Of a stretch of 64,000 bases of DNA, positions 24,984 to 37,443 are shown in pieces. Positions within the stretch are counted from its first letter, which is position 1; each line of letters begins with the position of its first letter. This DNA comes from Chiridota heheva. Taxonomy: Eukaryota; Echinodermata; Holothuroidea; Apodida; Chiridotidae. The stretch covers positions 477,501 through 541,500 of the forward strand of contig JAIGNY010003259.1 of NCBI GenBank assembly GCA_020152595.1. Direction: 5' to 3'. The translations under genes were made by a program, and so were the position numbers. The notes under the pieces were generated by a model. It saw nothing but the letters and a program-made list of their open reading frames with translations, had not been told where the DNA came from and ran no database searches.

Positions 24984-25726
24984 TTAAATTGGTTATTAAA
25001 TTGTTTTTTGGTGTGAGGGAAGGGGGGGTGGGAATATTATGATTCTGAATCTTATGATTTTGAATCCTACCTAACTGAACAAACACATCCACATTTTAAG
25101 ATAGTTTCAATTGAGAAGGGTTTCTAGCTGGCCGGAGCTTTTTGGAATCCTCAAAGAGAAATAAAGGCCAAGCGTTTTAAGAGCTATAAATGGCCCCAAA
25201 GAGCGTACAGCTAAGGAATTAAATTTGATTTTTTTTTTTATGAAAAAATTAATTGTTTTGGTTGTCAGAATATTAAATAAATTCTTTGATTTCTCCTATT
25301 TTCATAATAAATTTACAGAAGCTTGATATATACTTATCCAGACATTCATCAAAGAAAAAGTAGTTTTGTATGTTTCAGCAAAACCGTGAATACCCCAAAG
25401 TTTGTACACCAAAATGATAATCATTTGCAACATTCAGCAGCTGTACCACTAAAGTGTAAAAAAGGTTCGAACGAAAACACGGGAAGAAAAAATGTGAAAA
25501 ACATTCATTTCCAAAGTGTTTATTTATTGAAAATGCAGTCAAGTTTTATTTAAAATATCTCAAATTAACAGGTGAAATTAAGAATGTGATGTTATCTTTT
25601 GTTGAAGTAGGAGAAATATAGTGGTGCACGAACTTGTGCACGAACTTTCGCCCAAACTCTGGGCCACTTGCTGTACATATTCATTCATGGCTGATGAACC
25701 ATCTATTCTCTTATTGGTCAACACAG
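24984..25726. other. Sequence upstream of PMCA exon 1, no exon recognised
   Basis: Searched by eye for the expected TGES and TM2 exon; none found. Presumably intron. Confidence 0.5.
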
Positions 25727-25882
25727 GTTCCCACGTTCTAGAGGGAAGTGGCAAGATGGTGGTGACAGCTGTAGGGCTCAACTCTCAGACTGGCCAAATA
25801 TTCTCTCTTCTTTTGGACATCAAAGGTGAGAAAGGACAAAAGCTTGAGGTGGATGCTGAAGATGGGACAGTCAATTCTGAAG
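25727..25882 (+). CDS. ATP2B: PMCA exon 1 of window (end of actuator domain and linker)
   Basis: This exon of a plasma-membrane Ca2+-ATPase (P2B-type pump that exports Ca2+ using ATP) encodes [20 protein letters not shown] and continues QTGQIFSLL, the conserved end of the actuator domain just before the variable cytosolic linker to TM3. It is bounded by a CAACACAG acceptor and a GTAAAA donor. It begins two bases into a Gly codon and ends one base into a codon (156 nt, phase 1 to phase 1), and the split codon joins exactly to the next exon. After [20 protein letters not shown] the residues are charged and not conserved, as expected of the linker. The preceding exon, which should carry TGES and TM1-TM2, was not found upstream. 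Identity to the family is clear; which paralogue is not. Confidence 0.93.
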
Positions 25883-26210
25883 GTAAAAAATAAGTACTAT
25901 ATAAGTTATATATTGTTGTAATGTGGTTAACATAAAAGATGGTTAATAACTCCCTAACTCTTTTATATTTTCCTTATTGTCAGTGCTTTTGTGTGTCCTT
26001 AAAACATCAGTGATATTTGAAACAGTAAAATTCAAATTTGTTAGAATTGATGGACTTTTGCCATAGGATTGAATAATTACCTTTAATTTTTCACGTGAGT
26101 ATTTGCACATTCTGACTCGGTCATTTACATCAGGAAACTGAAAGTTACTAGTTCGTGGAGGTGGTTTGAAAAACAAAGACACTTATCCAATATTTAACCA
26201 GGATGATGCT

Positions 26211-26317
26211 TAATCCTAACTCTACCAGCACTTTTTTGAAAATGTGCCTGTGAGGCGGAGTCAAAGACGGGGCACCCAAAACAGTGATAATATCGCTGCG
26301 TGGTAGAGTAAGGGTTA
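26211..26317. mobile_element. 107-bp MITE, family M5, copy 1
   Basis: Ends TAATCCTAACTCTACCAGCA and TGCGTGGTAGAGTAAGGGTT are inverted repeats. The interior (AAAATGTGCCTGTGAGGCGG, AGTCAAAGACGGGGCACCCA) is near identical to the copy at 26456-26562. Confidence 0.75.
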
Positions 26318-26455
26318 AGCAAAGGCTGATTATTGAAGGGTCCTCTGTCTTCCGAGCAGCCAAGTCTGGCTCGTTCCGTTTTAGTGACCTGGTGGGCCGC
26401 CTATTGGGACCATGCTGCATATAATTTTGAGTTGGCATACTTGTCGCAACTTGAT

Positions 26456-26562
26456 TAACCTTTACTCTACCAGCACTGTTTTGAAAATGTGCTTCGGAGG
26501 CAGAGTCAAAGACGGGGCTCCCAAAACGACGATAATATTACTGCGTGGTAGAGTAAGGTTTA
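26456..26562. mobile_element. 107-bp MITE, family M5, copy 2
   Basis: Same length and orientation as the copy 245 bases upstream, with a few differences (CTTCGGAGGCAGAG; GGGGCTCCCAAAACGACG). The shared ACTCTACCA terminus also ends the larger elements at 56.4-60.1 kb. Confidence 0.75.
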
Positions 26563-27354
26563 AAAGCCTTTTCTAATAAGTGTAAGTGAAGGAATAACTT
26601 CAACTATTCTGATATACTTTAAAGGACTTCATGTGCATGGCAGATGATTATCAAAGAAACAAACAGGATTAGAGTGAGCAAATGGGCATGAACAAATGAG
26701 AAAAGCATGTTCTTGTATCGTACACCAATTCAATAATTAGAACAAAGACTTAATTTTCAAAGAAATTCATAAACATCTTCTTTGGTGTGCAAGTATGATG
26801 TCACACAGTGCACCGTGTGCCAATTTCTTTTCAACACATTGGTAAAATCTTTGAAAGTGTAGTAGCTCAAAAGGGTAGTGAGATATCAACATGGTTTTTC
26901 ACCTGTTTGTTTCTTTAATACTTCTCGATTGGATCAATTTAAATTAATGGGCATGTTTCTTGAAAAGAGACAAAGTCTGATACAATCCTTATTTCATGTG
27001 ATAGAGGATCAAAATCTAAATCAACTTCCAAAAAACAGCAAGTCAAAATCTTATTCCTATATCTCAAGTTATTCCTGTTTGAAGTTGACACATGGAGGCT
27101 GCCATTTTGTTCAATTCTGTATTGAAATCTTGTTTATGATATGATACAATTCCCCAAAAGAGACAACGGGGACAAGATTTATAATGTATTTCTTTATAAA
27201 TCTTATTTAAGTTTTTATTGTGACACAAAGTTTTAACAGCATGTTTTGATAATTTCATGTTTACCCCAAAATGTCCTTTACCTTTAACAAAAGGAAAATA
27301 ATTTTTATAAGATAAAAAACTTGAGATAGATTATAAAAAAAAAATACAAAGCAT

Positions 27355-27574
27355 TCAGTCAGTTCCCGGCCTCGCGTTAATGAGGTGGCGTTACATCATT
27401 TACTTCAGTCAGATCTCCGCTTACTTTAAAAAATTTGCAGTTTTCGCGAAACCGATCACCCGATGACACAGTTTTCTATCACATGGGGTGTCACTTGACA
27501 ATTGTCACCTGACAACGTTGTAGCAGTAAGAATAGTGACCTAGGTGGGAGTTGGTTGAGGCTAGGAACTGACTA
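27355..27574. mobile_element. MITE with CAGTCAGTTCC termini
   Basis: CAGTCAGTTCCCGGCCTC at the left and GAGGCTAGGAACTGACTA at the right are inverted repeats over about 17 bases with few mismatches; the element is about 220 bp and non-coding. Confidence 0.55.
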
Positions 27575-28767
27575 GCATTCTAACATCCTGTTGGTTTGAT
27601 GATATCATTCGCTACTTGTTTTAAAATCAAAATGGCGGCTTCCATAATGGTAGCATTAAAGATCTTAATAATTACAAAAATTATGTATAGATTGCTTCAG
27701 GAGGTATGAAACTTGGTAAGAAGATCTACTATTTTTAAATCTATCATATGAAATAAGGATTATGTCATGACTTTATGTTCCCTTTAATTGAACAGTGTAA
27801 ATTTGCTTAACCTCTCTCCATTTTGTCCAAATAAGCTTACATTCACTCACTCAATGCTCCCTTCTCCTCAAGTGGAGATTAAAGCCTTCAGCACAGAGAA
27901 TCATCTCTTCCTGTCTTGTGCCACTCCATTGACTTGATTCCAGCTCCTCAATCCGAGCATCTCTCTCTCCTTATCTACCATTCACCTCCGTACTGTCTTT
28001 GGTCTGCCATGTTTTCTTCGCCCATCTGGCGTCCAGGTCAAAACTAACCTTGAATTATTGGTTTCATCTCCCGGTAAAATATGTTCAATTTTCCTCCATC
28101 TTCTCTCACGAATTGTTGTGCCTGTCGGTACTATCTTTGTCTTTCTTTACAAGTCATTGTTTGGTATTACACTTGGCCATCAAACTTCTAATATTTTCCA
28201 TAGACAGTTTCGTTGGAATGCATTCATTCTCCATATACATGATCTGTATAGAAACACAGATTTTGACATTTGTTTGGAAGTATTTTAAATTTTGTCCTTA
28301 TGCTTGATTATAATAGTACCTATGTAATCATGCATGTTCAGAAATTAGGTATGACAAAAATATGGTTTGGTTGTATGATTTAAAGGAAGGGTAAGTATAA
28401 GGGTATAGTCATGTCTGTTGTTTCTGAGAGCAGACACAAATTCAGAGAAAATAGTAAAGGAAAAGTAGCATGATCATATCATTTATTTCCTCTTTGTTGT
28501 AAATAATAATATTCATTTACTCTTTACTATCACAGATATTAACCATTTATTTGTGACTGATAGGTATAACATTAAAGATTCTTGGACAGGTAGTAATCAG
28601 TTGAAAGTGTACTACAAACCATACAAACAGCAAAAAGTTATATCAAAATCTGTTAAAAATTAATCATTTTACAGCATTTTAAAACTTAGATGCCTAATTA
28701 GCATAAATAACACAATATTTTGTGACCTTAAAATGGGACAACTAGAAAATTGCTTATGTAAACTAAC
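27575..28767. other. Intron 1 sequence, possible old repeat at 27840-28240
   Basis: A C/T-rich stretch (CTCCCTTCTCCTCAAGTGGA, CTGCCATGTTTTCTTCGCCC) looks like a degraded transposon, but no family was recognised. Confidence 0.35.
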
Positions 28768-28918
28768 TGTTTTTCGATAGCTGATTGGACTAAAGCAAGT
28801 ATAGTAAAGTGTCCTGCTCAGGGACAAAATGCAGCACTCACCATGGGAATTAAACCCGGTAGCTTTCGAATACGATCATGACTCCAATGACTACTGCGAC
28901 ACTGCACCTCAGTTGATG
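28768..28918 (-). mobile_element. tRNA-derived SINE, family S1, 3'-truncated
   Basis: On the minus strand, GGTGCAGTGTCGCAGTAGTC head, B-box-like GGGTTTAATTCC, and the start of the S1 body are present; the rest is missing. Confidence 0.65.
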
Positions 28919-29611
28919 TAGTTACTAATTTTTTGTTTGGTTTCTTAAAGGAGCCCCCCTTTGAATTGCAAGTGAAGATACACAGGAATACTGCCTAGAA
29001 GTATTGATAGCATGTTTTATAGTGGTTGCGAGTACTTGTTATATAGTTTTGGCAATCTAATTTAAAGCCACGAAATAGTCAGCCATCTTATATTCAAATT
29101 TTAAATTGCTACAGTATTACAACACCTGAACAACTTTTTACCGTGTTATATTTAAAATGCATTGAAATGTTTTTTACTGTGAACTGTTACAGTTTTGTGA
29201 CATTATTTTTAAGACTTCAAGCGCTCATTCTTTCATTTGCATGCACTAACTGAAAACCTTTTAAGTGTATTCTCACATTCTATGATATGTGTAGAGAAAT
29301 GACGATGACGGCTTTAGAGAATCATCAAACCAAAATTGAACCAGCAGCCGTGCATGATTTGGTGTTCATCCTTAATGGCATCATTTGCATAAATTGTGCG
29401 TAAGAACAGGAATGAACCCCGAGGACATGTGTGAAATGCATTCAGTTTGAAGTTACGGTAATCTTGAAGGAATTGTAATTTTTGCATGATGAGATTTCGC
29501 TGATCTTGTTTTGCTTTAATGAAACCATTTTCTTTGTAGAATTTTTTTTGGACTAAGTTTTGTTCGGAAAATATATTAACAGGAAGTCAATGTTCTGTCG
29601 TCCATTTTACA

Positions 29612-29650
29612 TATATTATTGACATTCCCTTCATTGACATTCCCTTCATA
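29612..29650 (+). repeat. Short direct repeat upstream of exon 2
   Basis: ATTGACATTCCCTTCATTGACATTCCCTTCAT: a 16-base unit, ATTGACATTCCCTTC, twice. Confidence 0.8.
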
Positions 29651-29720
29651 CCCCTAGCTACCGTATTAAACGGAGAAAGATGACTTTCTTTGTTATTATT
29701 GTTATTATTTTTTTTTTTAG

Positions 29721-29912
29721 GCAAGAATGCTGTGGATGGGCTGTTGGATGGTGATACACCTGACACAATGCCGGGAGAAACCGGAAATGTTCCTAACAAC
29801 CACCCATCACCAGCACCTGAAGAAGAAGAAAAGCCGGAAGTGACATTGAACGAAGGAAAATCTGTACTACAGGGCAAGCTAACAAAGCTTGCCATCCAGA
29901 TTGGATATGCAG
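29721..29912 (+). CDS. ATP2B: PMCA exon 2 of window (variable linker, LQGKLTKLA segment)
   Basis: A poly-T tract and TTTTAG acceptor precede this exon and a GTAAGA donor follows it. It starts with the two bases completing a Gly codon and ends one base into the next (192 nt). The first 40 or so residues are acidic and Pro-rich (DGDTPDTMPGETG, PAPEEEEKPEVTL) with no firm homology. They are followed by the strongly conserved SVLQGKLTKLAIQIGYAG, which leads into TM3. The low-complexity part lies where vertebrate PMCAs have alternative splice site A and a phospholipid-sensitive region, so regulation may differ here. That is inference from position. The exon is separated from exon 3 by a 17.3-kb repeat-filled intron. 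Confidence 0.93.
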
Positions 29913-30342
29913 GTAAGAAAGAACAACACCTGAATATCACATTGATAATATCACATTAATAATCACATTAATAATCACAACACGTTAATAATTAAGTTAT
30001 TTTCTAGTTTTAAGTGGAGTTTTCAAGTTTACATTTTTGTGATATTTTTTAGATACAGGAAAAACATCGTCCATATGGAAGGTTTAAGACAGAAAATAAA
30101 TAAAGGGGCATGCCAAGGAACAACAGACATTGTTTGTTAGCCAAAATACAAATCCACGCTTGGGTTTTGGTAGTGATTTTGAGGATACGCTTTGTAAATA
30201 GTGATGTTTATTGCATCTTTGCATCCATAACATTGTATCACTGATTTATCATTTTCTGATTGAATGATAATATGCCAACAAAGATATAAAGAGAACATTT
30301 AAGACAATATACATTCTAATAAGACTTTGCTTTAGAGAAGTT

Positions 30343-30878
30343 TTCCGTTAAGCTTTCCTTTAAGCTTTCCGTTAAGCTTTCCGTTAAGCTTTCCGTTAAG
30401 GAGATATTTAAGTTTAAAATTTGGTATCATTTGTGTAGAAACCAGACCAGTTGTGATGTCATAGTCTTAGATTCCTCAAATTCTTTATGTATTCTATCAT
30501 ATTTTGTCCTGCGATTTTGTGACTTAAAAAGCTTGGGATATGTCAAAAAAGTACTAAAACTGAATCTAGGAAGGGTATTTATAATATTCATGTACCACCT
30601 GAAGAAAGGTAGAGGGAAAATAATTTAATTAGTGGAAAAATTATTATAGTTAAAAGGCTTTAAAATACATTAACAATTGTTAAGAATGTGAGGATGAGTA
30701 CTCCAACTTTTTATAGTAGACTTATTACACCAGTCATTTCTGCACAGATAAGACAGAGCTTTAAACTTGAATATCTCCCTAACGAATAAGATTTGGATGC
30801 TTTCTCCACCATTTTGTTTCTTTTGAAGTCTTCTTTCATATAAGATGGACATGCTTGATCCCTGAACTAATCCTTTAT
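30343..30878. mobile_element. Foldback MITE, family F1, copy 4, with 13-bp expansion at its left end
   Basis: Internal sequence (GGAGATATTTAAGTTTAAAA) and right end (ACATGCTTGATCCCTGAACT, then AATCCTTT) match the family. The left arm is missing and replaced by about five copies of a 13-base unit, TTCCGTTAAGCTT, at 30343-30402. The unit appears to have expanded from the CCGTTAAG of the arm itself. Confidence 0.65.
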
Positions 30879-32059
30879 TTGATGGGTTTGAACTTGTTTG
30901 AAGACTTAGTTGTCAGAACCGACCGGAAGTTGAAAAACTTTGCAAAACTTTAACTCCTTCTTTCTTTGATCATGTTTTGCAATAATAAAGTAGTTTACGA
31001 TACCTTCTTTCAATTTTTATCTTTTTAAAGAGTTTTCTACAGTGTTTTATGTATTTAATTATTTATTAACACCCTCTCAGCTCATTTGACTCTGACTGTC
31101 ACGGTGCTGTTAAACATCAACAAACCAAACCATTAAAAAGAAGAAACTCATATAAAGTGTGAGATAAAGGAAAATTTTCGGAAATGCATAAATTATGAAA
31201 TATATTTACGGAGATATTTCTATGTATTATTACTCTCAGTTGTATGGTGAGATATCATTGCTTACTTGTCAAAATTCTAACAAATTATATACTTTGTAAT
31301 GTGTATGTAAACAACATGGAACATAAAATTGTATTGTATTTTGAATTGCAAAAGAGATGTTTGATGATATTTTAATATTAAAATAATATCAATTATGACC
31401 TGCAAGGTATGACATCAAAAATACCAGTAAGTCCGTAAAATGGACTAAAAGTAAGAAATAAATGAACATCGTGGTGTACATGGTATTTTTACACAAACTT
31501 CGCAGCAAGCAAAATGATTGCCAAAATGATCCGTACTTGCCTCAAAACCACACAAAGTAAGAAGATCTGAGGAAGTTTTTTGATGTGTTATTGTGGATTT
31601 TCGGAAAAAAATATCAATTACACAAATGACACCTATAAATCGAACCTATCACTAGTGCTTTCAGTACTTGAATTGTTTTATTTGTGGCCTCTGAATGGGT
31701 CTGTTTAAGAAAAAAACTAATAACCAAATTGTAGGAATCATAAAAAGCATCATTAAGTAAAGTAGCTGTTTTGCATATTTGATAGTACGATATTTGAAGT
31801 TATTCTTTTTTAGAACAAACCACTAATATCATTGTAAATTTTTGAATGGATTGGTAGGAATGGGAGAGGCATGAAGACTTTTCTGGTGCTTCTGTTTCAG
31901 CAACTTGATTGTAAAAGAACAGTCATCATGTTTTTGAGATAACTATTTTCCTCCTCTTTTCATAGTTCTTTGTCACACACACACCCACCCACGACATATT
32001 AGTGAAATTTTCCCTGTTATGTCTGTCATTTCCAGTAGACCTACTATACTATTCTTTAC
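30879..32059. other. Intron 2, AT-rich, no recognised feature
   Basis: A short CACACACACACCCACCC stretch at 31975 is the only simple repeat. Confidence 0.5.
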
Positions 32060-34810
32060 TTCCAGATCCTAAGATTCAAATTTGATGTCAAGCGTTTGGC
32101 CTCTTAGGTGGGATACTGGTTAAAATCCCAAGGAAATATGTAACGTCAAATTTTGATTTGCCTGTAGATAAGATTTTCACCTCCCCCTCAAATTGAAAAG
32201 ATTAAAGAAGCTGTCAAAGTTGATGTTGAAATGTTGTCACTTTCCAATCCGCACAAGAGAAGACAGCGTCCCTTCTTATGAGCAAAACTTTTAGAAGTCT
32301 CATAACGCTGCCTTTTAGCAAATTTACAGATCCTAAGGTGTGATTTGATGTGAAGCATTCTGCTTCTAAGGTGGTGTAGTGATCAAAATCCAATGGAAAT
32401 AATGTAAGTTTTAATTTTAATTCGTCTGTAGACGAGATTTTACCTCCCCCTGTAAATTGAAAAGATTGAAGAAGTCAAAAGTCAAACTCATAATGCTGAA
32501 ACATTTTTACCTTCCGATCCATAGTCAATGTCTGTTCTTATGAACAAAATGATTAGAAGTCCCAAGAAGGCTGCATTTTGAAAATTTTCTTGCCTGCAGC
32601 TAGCTCTTGTAGTACCAAGGATTTCCCTTCAAAAGCAAATTTTTGCCTTTAAAAAGACAATGTTCTATTTGAAAAGTCCAAAACTTGAAGATTATTAGTT
32701 TTTATCAGAAGGACAGTGGATTTAAATCATAGTCAAGAAAATTATGTCCTGCAGGATGTAAAAGTAATTAAGATTTCTGCAAAGAAAAAAGTGCAAAGGG
32801 TGTATTATACTATACAATGTGGTTTTCATTATTCATATTTTATTTGTTTTTATGTAGTGTGCTTTGCACACCCAAGGTCGTCAGTAATTTTCATTTTTCA
32901 TTTTTGAAAGAAACTTACTGTTTTTTTAATCCTGGATCATGGATTTGACTAACAATTGCGAATATTGATGATTTATTGATAACTGTAAAAGACATTAAGC
33001 ATCTTGAAGTTAAAATGAAACTCATGAATAATGTAAGGTTGGATTTTGATTCACTTGTAGATGAGATTTTCACCTCCCCCTTAAATCGAAAAGATTGAAG
33101 AAGTATGCTAAGTCAATGCTGAAATGTGTGAACTGCGATCCACACAAGGGAAGACAGCGTCTGTTCTTATAAGCAAGACTGATTAAAGGTCTCAGAATGC
33201 TGCGTTTTGTTGCCTGCAGCTAACTCTTATAGTACCAAGGATTTCCCTTGAAAAGCAAATGTTGCCTTTAAAAGAGAATGTTGTGTATGAAAGTCCAAAG
33301 TATGAAGATTATGATTAGGTTTTATCAGAAGGACAGTGGAGTAATATCATAAGGAGTAATATCATAGAAAAGAAAATTATAGCCTTGAGGATGTGGCAGT
33401 AATTCAGATTTCTGCAAAGGAAAACAGTGCAAAGGGTGTATTATACTATACAATGAGGTTTTCATTATTATTCATATTTTATGTAATGTGCTTTGCACAC
33501 CCAAGGTCTTTGGTAATTTTCATTTTTCATATGGGAAAGAAACTTATTGTTTGTTTTTTTAATCCCATTATGGATTTGACTATGGCAATTGTGAATATTT
33601 AGAATTTATTGTTTAATATTTTAAAAGACATTAAGCGTCTTGAAGTTACAGACCCTAAAAATCCAAATCCAAAGGAAATAATTTAGGGTTTGATTTTGAT
33701 TTGACACAAGAGAAAAGAGTGTCTGTTCTTATGAGCAAACTAGATTAAAAGCATAATGCTGCATTTTATTGCTTGCAGCTACATTAGGTCTTACAATTCC
33801 AAGGATTTCCCTTGACAAGCAAATGTTGCCTTGAAAAGAGAAAGTTGTATTTGCAAGGCTGTTAGATTATTAGTTTTTATTAGAAAGGACAGTGGATATC
33901 TTTAAGGATGTAAAAGTAATTCAGATTTCTGCAAAGAAAAAAGTGCAAAGAGTGTATTATACTATACAATGAGGTTTTCATTGTTCATATTTTATTTGTT
34001 TTTATGTAGTGTACTTTGCACATCCAAGGTCTTCGGTAATTTTCATTTTTCATTTTTGAAAGAAATTTCTTCTTCTTCTTGGTTCTCCCATCGTTTACAA
34101 TGGATGAGCATCTCCAATAACTTGTAATTGTTTGTGGGTATGTAATGAGATATTAAACCAATCCTGGATAGACACACTTTACCACAATCATCACAGACTG
34201 TACTCTGACTGACAGATATTTGTTGCCAACATTTACAGAGCGAACATTTCTTTGTTTAGCATTTCTATCTGGTTCACCTTAAATCTTGAAACGGCATTGT
34301 ATTAGGAGCTGCGCCATGATGCTCTGGACAGTGCCTCAGTCTGCCATGTCTGAGGATTAAAGCCGCATGATTTGAGGTTGGCTTTCAGGGAGTCTTTGTA
34401 ACAAAGGTATGGTCTTCTCCTGCTACGCACACCTTCTTTCAGCTGACCAAACATTAGTGCTTTTGGGATAAGAGAGATAAGAGAGTGCGGACTACATGGC
34501 CAGACCAGCGGAGCTGCGCTTTGATCACCAATGACTCTATACTAGGTGTTTTACTTCTTCTGAGGACAGCTGTGTTGGGTATATAATCCCACCATTGTAT
34601 GCCACAGATGCATCTCAGGCATCTTATATGAAAGGCTTCTTTTTGTCGAGTGTGGCGTCAGTAAAGATTCCCATGTTTCGCACACCCAAGGTCTTCAGTA
34701 ATTTTTCATTTGGGAAAGAAACTTATTGGTTTTTTAATCCCATCATGGATTTGACCATGACAATTGTAAATATTTATGATGTATTGATAACTGTAAAAAA
34801 CTTATAATCA
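32060..34810 (+). repeat. Long degenerate tandem repeat (about 0.5-0.65 kb units) in intron 2
   Basis: Blocks with TTCTGCAAAGAAAAAAGTGC, GTATTATACTATACAATG, GTGCTTTGCACACCCAAGGT and TTTTTAATCCCATCATGGAT occur near 32775, 33410, 33925 and 34675. A foreign segment at about 34070-34670 (starts TTCTTCTTCTTGGTTCTCCC) interrupts the last unit; its identity is not recognised. Confidence 0.75.
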
Positions 34811-35230
34811 TCTTGAAGTTACACAACCTTTTGGTAATTATTTGAATTAGATTTTCTTTGTAAAAGAAAGGCACCACATACAAAACAATATACTAAAGTT
34901 AGTTCAAAACATATTAGCAACTATTAAAATGAAATAACCCTCAAAGTTGGGTCTTGTTTATTTTTGCATAGTAAAGTATACAAATACAAATAATGAAGTA
35001 TTTCTGAGATTCCTCAATAAAAGCAACAAAATGGAGGTGAAATTAATTTAACCATCTTCTCCTGTTAAGAAAGTGAGCATGTTCTTTCATACTGTATGTG
35101 TTTCCACATGACTGAAATCAAAATAAATATAACATGTTTGGAATGAATAGGACTTCCAGTTGGCAAGGTATTAAACCGTGTAAGCAGCTATATTTTATAT
35201 TCCCATTGAAAGCGCATGGGACAACTATGT

Positions 35231-35558
35231 GCCACATGGCTCTTCAGCCACATGGCTCTTCAGCCACATGGCTCTTCAGCCACATGGCTCTTCAGCCACA
35301 TGGCTCTTCAGCCACATGGCTCTTCAGCCACATGGCTCTTCAGCCACATGGCTCTTCAGCCACATGGCTCTTCAGCCACATGGCTCTTCAGCCACATGGC
35401 TCTTCAGCCACATGGCTCTTCAGCCACATGGCTCTTCAGCCACATGGCTCTTCAGCCACATGGCTCTTCAGCCACATGGCTCTTCAGCCACATGGCTCTT
35501 CAGCCACATGGCTCTTCAGCCACATGGCTCTTCAGCCACATGGCTCTTCAGCCACAGT
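35231..35558 (+). repeat. 16-bp minisatellite, about 20 perfect copies
   Basis: CACATGGCTCTTCAGC is repeated without a visible variant. All three + frames stay open (MALQPHGSSATWLFSH); this is an artefact of the unit. Confidence 0.97.
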
Positions 35559-36112
35559 TATTGATTTAAAGAGCACCATGATATTGTTTAATCCATTTAT
35601 TGGGACATGTCCTCATTATTAACTTTGAATAGTTTAGAAATAGTGAAAATTATTCAGAATTGACTGAACTTGATTAGGCATTTAGTAGAGGAAATTTTCA
35701 TTATCAGAATTATAATTTTATTGTTGCCCATTAAGAAAATATATTTCAGACAAATTTTGCACAAGGGTTCAACTGTAGCCTTAAGGGCCTTTTAAAGGAT
35801 TTAAGTACACATCAAACAGTGTCTTCAGTGGGTCATTTACCGACAGGTCAGCCTATCCAGGACTCAAAATGCATCGCCAATTGTTTAAGTGTTCATTTTT
35901 CTTTCATGCTTGAGTCTAAAATAGCCAGAATTGCCCAGAGGTAAAATTTCTGTCTCCAGTTCATACTATAAAAACCATGGCGGAGATTTGTTACTGCTGT
36001 TCTATTAAGTTATAAAGAACTATACAGAGACTGATATTACACATCAAATCACATTATTATTAGATATTGCCAATTCATCAAACAAGCCTAAAGTGACATG
36101 CAGTTTTATATA

Positions 36113-36275
36113 TAGGTGTGTCAATAGGTGTGTCAATGCATTATAGGTGTGTCAATGCATTATAGGTGTGTCAATGCATTATAGGTGTGTCAATGCATTA
36201 TAGGTGTGTCAATGCATTATAGGTGTGTCAATGCATTATAGGTGTGTCAATGCATTATAGGTGTGTCAATGCATC
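36113..36275 (+). repeat. 19-bp satellite, block A
   Basis: Nine copies of TAGGTGTGTCAATGCATTA; the first block of a 3.6-kb satellite in PMCA intron 2. Confidence 0.95.
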
Positions 36276-37217
36276 ATACATGTTGCAATACATCATAGAT
36301 GTTGCAATACATCATAGGTGTTGCAGTGCATCATAGGTGTGTTGGAATGCATTATATGTGTTGCAATACATCATAGGTGTTGCAATGTATCATAGGTGTT
36401 GCAATGCATCATAGGTGTTGCAATGCATCATTGGTGTTGCAATGCATCATTGGTGTTGCAATGCATCATTGGTGTTGCAATGCATCATTGGTGTTGCAAT
36501 GCATCATTGGTGTTGCAATGCATCATTGGTGTTGTACAATGCATCATTGGTGTTGCAATGCATCATTGGTGTTGCAATGCATCATTGGTGTTGCAATGCA
36601 TCATTGGTGTTGCAATGCATCATTGGTGTTGCAATGCATCATTGGTGTTGCAATGCATCATTGGTGTTGCAATGCATCATTGGTGTTGCAATGCATCATT
36701 GGTGTTGCAATGCATCATTGGTGTTGCAATGCATCATTGGTGTTGCAATGCATCATTGGTGTTGCAATGCATCATTGGTGTTGCAATGCATCATTGGTGT
36801 TGCAATGCATCATTGGTGTTGCAATGCATCATTGGTGTTGCAATGCATCATTGGTGTTGCAATGCATCATTGGTGTTGCAATGCATCATTGGTGTTGCAA
36901 TGCATCATTGGTGTTGCAATGCATCATTGGTGTTGCAATGCATCATTGGTGTTGCAATGCATCATTGGTGTTGCAATGCATCATTGGTGTTGCAATGCAT
37001 CATTGGTGTTGCAATGCATCATTGGTGTTGCAATGCATCATTGGTGTTGCAATGCATCATTGGTGTTGCAATGCATCATTGGTGTTGCAATGCATCATTG
37101 GTGCAATGCATCATTGGTGTTGCAATGCATCATTGGTGTTGCAATGCATCATTGGTGTTGCAATGCATCATTGGTGTTGCAATGCATCATTGGTGTTGCA
37201 ATGCATCATTGGTGTTG
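36276..37217 (+). repeat. 19-bp satellite, block B1
   Basis: After about seven transitional units (ATCATAGGTGTTGCAAT types) this becomes nearly perfect TGCATCATTGGTGTTGCAA. One unit has an extra TAC (36534) and one lacks three bases (37100). Confidence 0.95.
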
Positions 37218-37443
37218 CAATTAATGCATCATTGGTGTTGCAATTAATGCATCATTGGTGTTGCAATTAATGCATCATTGGTGTTGCAATTAATGCATCA
37301 TTGGTGTTGCAATTAATGCATCATTGGTGTTGCAATTAATGCATCATTGGTGTTGCAATTAATGCATCATTGGTGTTGCAATTAATGCATCATTGGTGTT
37401 GCAATTAATGCATCATTGGTGTTGCAATTAATGCATCATTGGT
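37218..37443 (+). repeat. 23-bp satellite, block C1
   Basis: Ten copies of the 19-bp unit carrying four extra bases, so that GCAATGCATC becomes GCAATTAATGCATC. Confidence 0.95.

Noticed and set aside
1..25726. N-terminal PMCA exons (TM1-TM2, TGES)
   Set aside because: Looked for conserved motifs by eye and found none; a short exon could still be missed, and a profile search of the six-frame translation would decide.
35134..35622. MALQPHGSSATWLFSH repeat protein
   Set aside because: Product of a perfect 16-base repeat read through all frames; no family resemblance.
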